A DNA stretch of 64,000 nucleotides from Pigmentiphaga litoralis (GTDB taxonomy: Bacteria > Pseudomonadota > Gammaproteobacteria > Burkholderiales > Burkholderiaceae_B), in assembly GCF_014651835.1 (NCBI RefSeq), contig NZ_BMXQ01000002.1, forward strand, positions 310,001-374,000, given 5' to 3'. The notes below the pieces were generated by a model. That model was not told the DNA's origin. It worked only from the letters and a program-made list of their open reading frames with translations, and made no database searches. How positions within the stretch are numbered: the stretch's first letter is position 1; each line of letters begins with the position of its first letter. The position numbers and the translations under genes were made by a program. Below are positions 60,150-64,000 of this stretch, piece by piece.

Positions 60150-62704
60150 CAGACAAGCTCCTTGGCGGATTCGGTCACCACGGGAATATCGATCAGGCGC
60201 GCGCGGGGCCGCTCGGCCGGCGTGGCGGGGCGGATCTGGCCGCGTTCCTCCACGAACATCACGGTCGAATCCGCCTGGTCGCTGTTCACGAAATGGCGGA
60301 AGCGGCGGCGTGTTTCCGGATCGGTCACGGCACGCTTCCATTCGCATTCGTAGGCGTCGACCACGCGCTGCATGTCGGCTTCCAGTTCGTTGCCGATGCC
60401 CAGCGAGTCTTCCAGCACGACGCGCTTCAGGTAGTCCAGACCGCCTTCCAGGTTGTCGCGCCAGGTGCTGGTGCGCTGCAGGCGGTCGGCCGTGCGCACG
60501 TAAAACATCAGGAAGCGATCGATCATGCGGATCAGGGTGTCGCGATCCAGGTCGATCGCCAGCAGTTCGGCATGACGCGGCTTCATGCCGCCGTTGCCGC
60601 ACACGTACAGGTTCCAGCCCTTTTCGGTCGCGATGATGCCGACGTCCTTGCTTTGCGCTTCGGCGCATTCGCGGGTGCAGCCCGACACGCCAAACTTGAT
60701 CTTGTGGGGCGATCGCAGGCCCTTGTAGCGATTTTCGAGCTGGATCGCCATGCCGACACTGTCGTCCACGCCAAAGCGGCACCAGGTCGACCCCACGCAG
60801 GACTTCACGGTGCGCAGCGATTTGCCGTAGGCGTGGCCGGTCTCGAAACCGGCGGCGATCAGCTCTTCCCAGATTAGCGGCAGTTGCTCGACGCGCGCGC
60901 CGAACAGGTCCACCCGCTGACCGCCGGTGATCTTGGTGTACAGGCCATATTTCTTGGCCACCTGGCCCACCGCGATCAGGCCGTCGGGCGTAACTTCGCC
61001 GCCGGTCATGCGGGGCACGACTGAATAGGTGCCGTCTTTCTGGATGTTGCCCAGAAAGTAGTCGTTGCTGTCCTGAAGCGACGCATGTTCCTTCTTCAGC
61101 ACGAAGTCATTCCAGCACGATGCCAGGATGCTGCTGGCGGTAGGCTTGCAGATGTCGCAGCCCAGTCCCTTGCCATGCTTGTCCAGCAGGTCGGCAAACG
61201 TGCGGATGTCGCCGACGCGCACCAGGTGGAACAGCTCCTGGCGGGAGTACGGAAAGTGTTCGCAGATATGGTTGTTGACGGCCATGCCCTGCTTTTTCAT
61301 CTCGGCCTTCATCACCTGGGTGACGAGCGGCACGCAGCCGCCGCAGGTCGTGCCGGCCTGCGTGCAGGACTTGAGCGCGCCGATGGTCACGGCGCCGTCG
61401 GCCACGGCCTGGCACAGCTGGCCCTTCGAGACGTCGTTGCACGAGCAGATCTGCGCGGAGTCGGGCAGGGCGTCCACGCCCAGGCCAGGTCGCGCCGCGC
61501 CATCGCTTTGCGGCAGGATCAGAAACTCCGGGGACGCCGGCAGTTCGATGCGGTTCAACATCATCTGCAGCAGCGTGCCGTACTCGGTCGCATCGCCAAT
61601 CATGACGCCCCCCAGCAGATACTTGCCGCAATCCGACACCACCAGCTTCTTGTAGACCTGCTTGCGTTCATCCGTGTACTGATAGGAACGGCAGCCCGGT
61701 GACGTGGCGTGCGGGTCGCCCAGGCTGGCGACGTCCACGCCCATCAGCTTGAGCTTGGTGCTCATGTCGGCGCCGGTGAAGGCGGCCGTCTGCCCGCGCA
61801 ATTGCGCGGCCACGGTGCGGGCCATGTCGTAGCCCGGGGCCACCAGGCCAAAGATCTTGCCTTCCCACAGCGCGCATTCGCCAATCGCAAAAATGTCCGG
61901 GTCCGACGTGACACAAGCGTTGTCGATGACGATGCCGCCGCGCGCGCCGACCGTCAGGCCGCTGTGGCGCGCCAGGTCATCCCGCGGACGGATGCCCGCC
62001 GAGAACACGATCATGTCTGTGTCCAGGTGCGTGCCGTCGGCAAACTCCAGGCGATGCGTTCCGCTTTCGCCATCCACGATCCGCAGCGTGTTCTTCTGCG
62101 TGTGCACGGTCACGCCCAGCGCCTCGATCTTGCTGCGCAGCACCCGGCCACCGGCCTCGTCGATCTGCACGGCCATCAGGCGCGGCGCAAATTCGACCAC
62201 ATGCGTCTGCAGGCCCAGGTCGCGCAGCGCCTTGGCGCACTCCAGTCCCAGCAGTCCGCCGCCGATCACCACGCCCGTGCGCGACCGCGCGCCGCATTCA
62301 CGCATCGCCTCCAGGTCCTCGATCGTGCGGTAGACAAAACAGTCCTTGCGATCGTTGCCCGGCACGGGCGGCACGAACGGCACCGATCCGGTCGCCATCA
62401 CCAGCTTGTCGTAATGCAGCGTTTCGCCAGTCGACACCGTCACCGTCTTGTGGGCGGCGTCGATGGCCGTGGCACGCGCGTTCAGGCGCAGCAGCATGTT
62501 GCCGCGGTCGAAGAAGCCGGCCTTGACCAGCGACAGGTCTTCGGCCGTGCGTCCGGCGAAGAATTCGGACAGGTGCACGCGGTCATAGGCAGGCCGCGAC
62601 TCTTCGCACAGCACGGTCACGTCGAGGCGATCGTCGCCCGCGTCAGCCAGCGACTCGAGCAGCTTGTGGCCCACCATGCCGTGGCCGATGACGATCAGTT
62701 TCAT
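60149..62704 (-). CDS. nirB: Assimilatory NAD(P)H-nitrite reductase large subunit
   Basis: 851 aa, nearly equal to E. coli NirB, reduces nitrite to ammonium. ATG 62704 after AGGAG is used; the 24-residue extension to 62776 is rejected. N-terminal FAD/NAD domains (KLIVIGHGMVGHKLLESLA), a BFD-like [2Fe-2S] domain (CSCNDVSKGQLC ... CTQAGTTCGGC near residue 430), a sulfite/nitrite reductase half-domain, and the siroheme-[4Fe-4S] ligands CVGSTWC and GCTREC in the last third. First gene of the nitrate/nitrite operon, behind a leader with a sigma-54 promoter and an attenuator. Confidence 0.97.
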   Translation of the reverse strand: MKLIVIGHGMVGHKLLESLADAGDDRLDVTVLCEESRPAYDRVHLSEFFAGRTAEDLSLVKAGFFDRGNMLLRLNARATAIDAAHKTVTVSTGETLHYDKLVMATGSVPFVPPVPGNDRKDCFVYRTIEDLEAMRECGARSRTGVVIGGGLLGLECAKALRDLGLQTHVVEFAPRLMAVQIDEAGGRVLRSKIEALGVTVHTQKNTLRIVDGESGTHRLEFADGTHLDTDMIVFSAGIRPRDDLARHSGLTVGARGGIVIDNACVTSDPDIFAIGECALWEGKIFGLVAPGYDMARTVAAQLRGQTAAFTGADMSTKLKLMGVDVASLGDPHATSPGCRSYQYTDERKQVYKKLVVSDCGKYLLGGVMIGDATEYGTLLQMMLNRIELPASPEFLILPQSDGAARPGLGVDALPDSAQICSCNDVSKGQLCQAVADGAVTIGALKSCTQAGTTCGGCVPLVTQVMKAEMKKQGMAVNNHICEHFPYSRQELFHLVRVGDIRTFADLLDKHGKGLGCDICKPTASSILASCWNDFVLKKEHASLQDSNDYFLGNIQKDGTYSVVPRMTGGEVTPDGLIAVGQVAKKYGLYTKITGGQRVDLFGARVEQLPLIWEELIAAGFETGHAYGKSLRTVKSCVGSTWCRFGVDDSVGMAIQLENRYKGLRSPHKIKFGVSGCTRECAEAQSKDVGIIATEKGWNLYVCGNGGMKPRHAELLAIDLDRDTLIRMIDRFLMFYVRTADRLQRTSTWRDNLEGGLDYLKRVVLEDSLGIGNELEADMQRVVDAYECEWKRAVTDPETRRRFRHFVNSDQADSTVMFVEERGQIRPATPAERPRARLIDIPVVTESAKELV

Positions 62705-62788
62705 GGTGTCGCGCTCCTGGGGCAGTGCAGCCGGATGGTCCGGCGCGGATTGGGCAAGCGGTGTCGAACGTGTCATGTCGGATCCGTG

Positions 62789-62842
62789 AAAAACAAACGG
62801 CGTCCCGTGAGGAGGTCATTGACCACTTCAGGGGACGCCGTT
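62789..62842 (-). terminator. Leader terminator (attenuator) of the nirB operon
   Basis: On the minus-strand transcript AACGGCGTCCC and GGGACGCCGTT form a perfect 11-bp stem (arms at 62832-62842 and 62796-62806) and are followed by TTTGTTTTT. The terminator lies between the sigma-54 promoter and the nirB start, so full transcription must be allowed by antitermination, as in NasR or NasT (ANTAR) controlled nitrate operons. No nasR/nasT gene is in the window, and the dual hexaloop motif could not be confirmed. Confidence 0.8.
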
Positions 62843-62912
62843 GTCCGTAGCACCCGTTGGCCGGGCACTCGATAAATTGGGACGAATCTTCGTTGACTCG
62901 CGATCTTCTCGA

Positions 62913-62929
62913 TGCAAAGACTGTGCCAA
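62913..62929 (-). promoter_or_regulatory. Sigma-54 promoter of the nirB operon
   Basis: On the minus strand TTGGCAC-N5-TTGCA matches the RpoN consensus fully. About 210 bp before nirB, predicted start near 62900, giving a leader of roughly 195 nt that includes the terminator. Confidence 0.8.
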
Positions 62930-63023
62930 TCGCAGAAATCGTTATGGATCAATGACTTGCGTCGGCGCTGCGCCGCGCGCCGCACCAGGATGATTCGAGG
63001 AAGGAGGCCGCTGCGGTGCGTGG

Positions 63024-63038
63024 GCACAACGCTGGTGC
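63024..63038. promoter_or_regulatory. NtrC-like enhancer site
   Basis: GCACA-ACGCT-GGTGC matches the NtrC half-sites GCACC-N5-GGTGC with one mismatch. About 100 bp upstream of the sigma-54 promoter, normal enhancer distance. One site was clear; a second was not. Confidence 0.55.
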
Positions 63039-63062
63039 GAGGGATAATTGGTGACATACAAA

Positions 63063-63080
63063 TAGATGGTATATCATCTA
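63063..63080. promoter_or_regulatory. Candidate MarR operator
   Basis: TAGATGGTATATCATCTA is an 18-bp near-palindrome (one mismatched base pair) ending 4 bp before the MarR ATG. It overlaps the expected -10 to start region and fits autorepression. Confidence 0.6.
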
Positions 63081-63084
63081 ATTC

Positions 63085-63618
63085 ATGAACTCAGCACCAT
63101 CCAAAGCTTCCACCGCCCTGCCGGAATCGACAGCCAGGCCGGCTGCCGCGTCTGACCTTCCCTCAGACATCGCTTCCCGGCGCGAGCAGTTCGGCCGCCG
63201 CCTGTCGGCGCTGGCTCGACACTGGCGCCGCGCGATCGATCACGAGCTGGCCTCGCTGAACCTGACCGACGCCACCTGGCGCCCCCTGATTCACCTGCAC
63301 CTTGTCGACCATCCCATCCGCCAGAAAGACCTGGCCGCCCGCCTGGGCCTGGACGGGTCGAGCGTGGTGCGCCTGCTCGACATCCTGTGCGCCGACGGTC
63401 TGGTCGAACGCACCGATGACGCCGCTGATCGCCGCGCCAAGCTGCTTAGCCTGACCGATGCCGGCCACGCCCTGGCGCGGCGTGTGCACGTGCGTATCCA
63501 GGCCTTTGAACACGACCTGCTGCGCGATATCGACGACAGCGACATTGCGCGGTTCAGCAAGGTGTTCGATCAGCTCGAGGCGGAACTGGAGCCCGAGCGC
63601 AACAAGGGCGCGGCGTGA
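63085..63618 (+). CDS. MarR family transcriptional regulator
   Basis: 177 aa with an extra 35-residue Ala/Ser/Pro-rich N-terminus before the MarR fold. RQKDLAARLGLDGSSVVRLLDILCADGLVERTDDAADRRAKLLSLTDAG is the winged helix-turn-helix with its Asp-Arg-Arg wing motif. It overlaps the start of the FUSC gene (TGATG) and thus probably represses its own transcript with the exporter. Inducers of such pairs are usually phenolic acids. Confidence 0.93.
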   Translation: MNSAPSKASTALPESTARPAAASDLPSDIASRREQFGRRLSALARHWRRAIDHELASLNLTDATWRPLIHLHLVDHPIRQKDLAARLGLDGSSVVRLLDILCADGLVERTDDAADRRAKLLSLTDAGHALARRVHVRIQAFEHDLLRDIDDSDIARFSKVFDQLEAELEPERNKGAA

Positions 63619-64000
63619 TGACGTTCGTTTCCAACGCCGTGCGGGGCGTGATCGACGGCTTCGACCGCCAACGGGTCCGCGCCACCCTGCGCACGGCCCT
63701 GGCTGCCCTCGTGGCACTGGTGCTGGCCAACGCCCTGGGCATCGACAGTCCGGGGTGGGCCGCCATGACCGTCTTTCTGGTCAGCCAGCCCACGCGCGGC
63801 CTGCTCAAGGCCCGCAGCTTCTATCGCGTTGCCGGCACGGTGGTTGGCGCCCTGGTCGGGGCGGGACTGATCGTAGTGACCGGCGGGTCGCCGTCATGGC
63901 TGGTGCTGTCGCTGGCGGCCTGGCTGGGCCTGTGCTGCTGGGCGGGCAATCTTGCGCGGCCCCTGCAGGCCTACGGCTACATGCTGTCGGGCTACACGGC
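63618..64000 (+). CDS. FUSC-family (AaeB-like) aromatic acid exporter, C-terminus cut off
   Basis: The first 127 codons only. ATG 63618 overlaps the MarR stop; GTG 63615 is in frame. Residues 20-45 (ATLRTALAALVALVLANALGI) and SPGWAAMTVFLVSQPTRGLLKARSFYRVAGTVVGALVGAGLI show the first membrane segments and the FUSC/DUF2955 pattern of AaeB efflux pumps. Function: proton-driven efflux of hydroxylated aromatic acids, usually with a periplasmic AaeA-like adaptor encoded just downstream, outside the window. Confidence 0.85.
   Translation, partial: MTFVSNAVRGVIDGFDRQRVRATLRTALAALVALVLANALGIDSPGWAAMTVFLVSQPTRGLLKARSFYRVAGTVVGALVGAGLIVVTGGSPSWLVLSLAAWLGLCCWAGNLARPLQAYGYMLSGYT

Overview
The window is a GC-rich (about two-thirds G+C) chromosomal segment of a betaproteobacterium. 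Four tripartite-tricarboxylate (Bug-type) solute receptors, the single-gene regulators beside them and an OmpC-like Burkholderiales porin suggest order Burkholderiales, most likely an Alcaligenaceae/Bordetella-Achromobacter-type organism. The presence of a complete carotenoid cluster may narrow this further. No insertion sequence, integrase or CRISPR array was seen.

Layout. 1-6.6 kb: a Bug receptor (cut by the window edge), an amidohydrolase and an alpha/beta hydrolase form one overlapping operon divergent from a LysR regulator; a HAD phosphatase and a second Bug receptor follow. 6.6-14 kb: a long intergenic region with a sigma-54-type promoter and an upstream palindromic site precedes a giant trimeric autotransporter adhesin and a BamE-OmpA-like lipoprotein. 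Behind these lies a 394-bp array of about 30 units in a 13-bp register, with a conserved 7-bp core and variable 6-bp spacers, and then a strong terminator. 14-23.3 kb: housekeeping genes (DUF442 protein, DUF748/AsmA-like protein, ADP-forming acyl-CoA synthetase fused to a GNAT domain, gltX, and tRNA-Ala, tRNA-Glu and tRNA-Asp). 23.6-25.1 kb: a stand-alone CheB-type methylesterase, a possible receiver-domain remnant and a small periplasmic protein. 25.2-32 kb: crtE, crtX-crtY-crtI-crtB and crtZ, sufficient from farnesyl diphosphate to zeaxanthin glucosides. 32.2-38.1 kb: a membrane PQQ glucose/quinate-type dehydrogenase and a DUF1800/DUF1501 pair. 38.2-42.4 kb: Rieske oxygenase, Bug receptor and SDR with a divergent IclR regulator. 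42.7-54.9 kb: DUF808 protein, then a GntR/FCD regulator divergent from a long catabolic cluster (two SDRs, BKACE, hydantoinase A and B, porin, Bug receptor, serine hydrolase). 54.8-62.7 kb: an Rpn-like nuclease fragment and the assimilatory nitrate/nitrite operon nirB-nirD-FAD reductase-nasA. 63.1 kb to the end: MarR regulator and an FUSC-type exporter cut by the edge.

How the genes work together. Three regulator-receptor-enzyme sets look like separate uptake-and-degradation modules for organic acids or aromatic compounds. The nitrate operon has a sigma-54 promoter, an NtrC-like box and a leader terminator, which indicates nitrogen-status control plus attenuation. The adhesin also has a sigma-54 promoter. 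The most unusual structure is the 13-bp-register heptamer array at 13540-13933, in the presumed 3' transcript of the adhesin operon.
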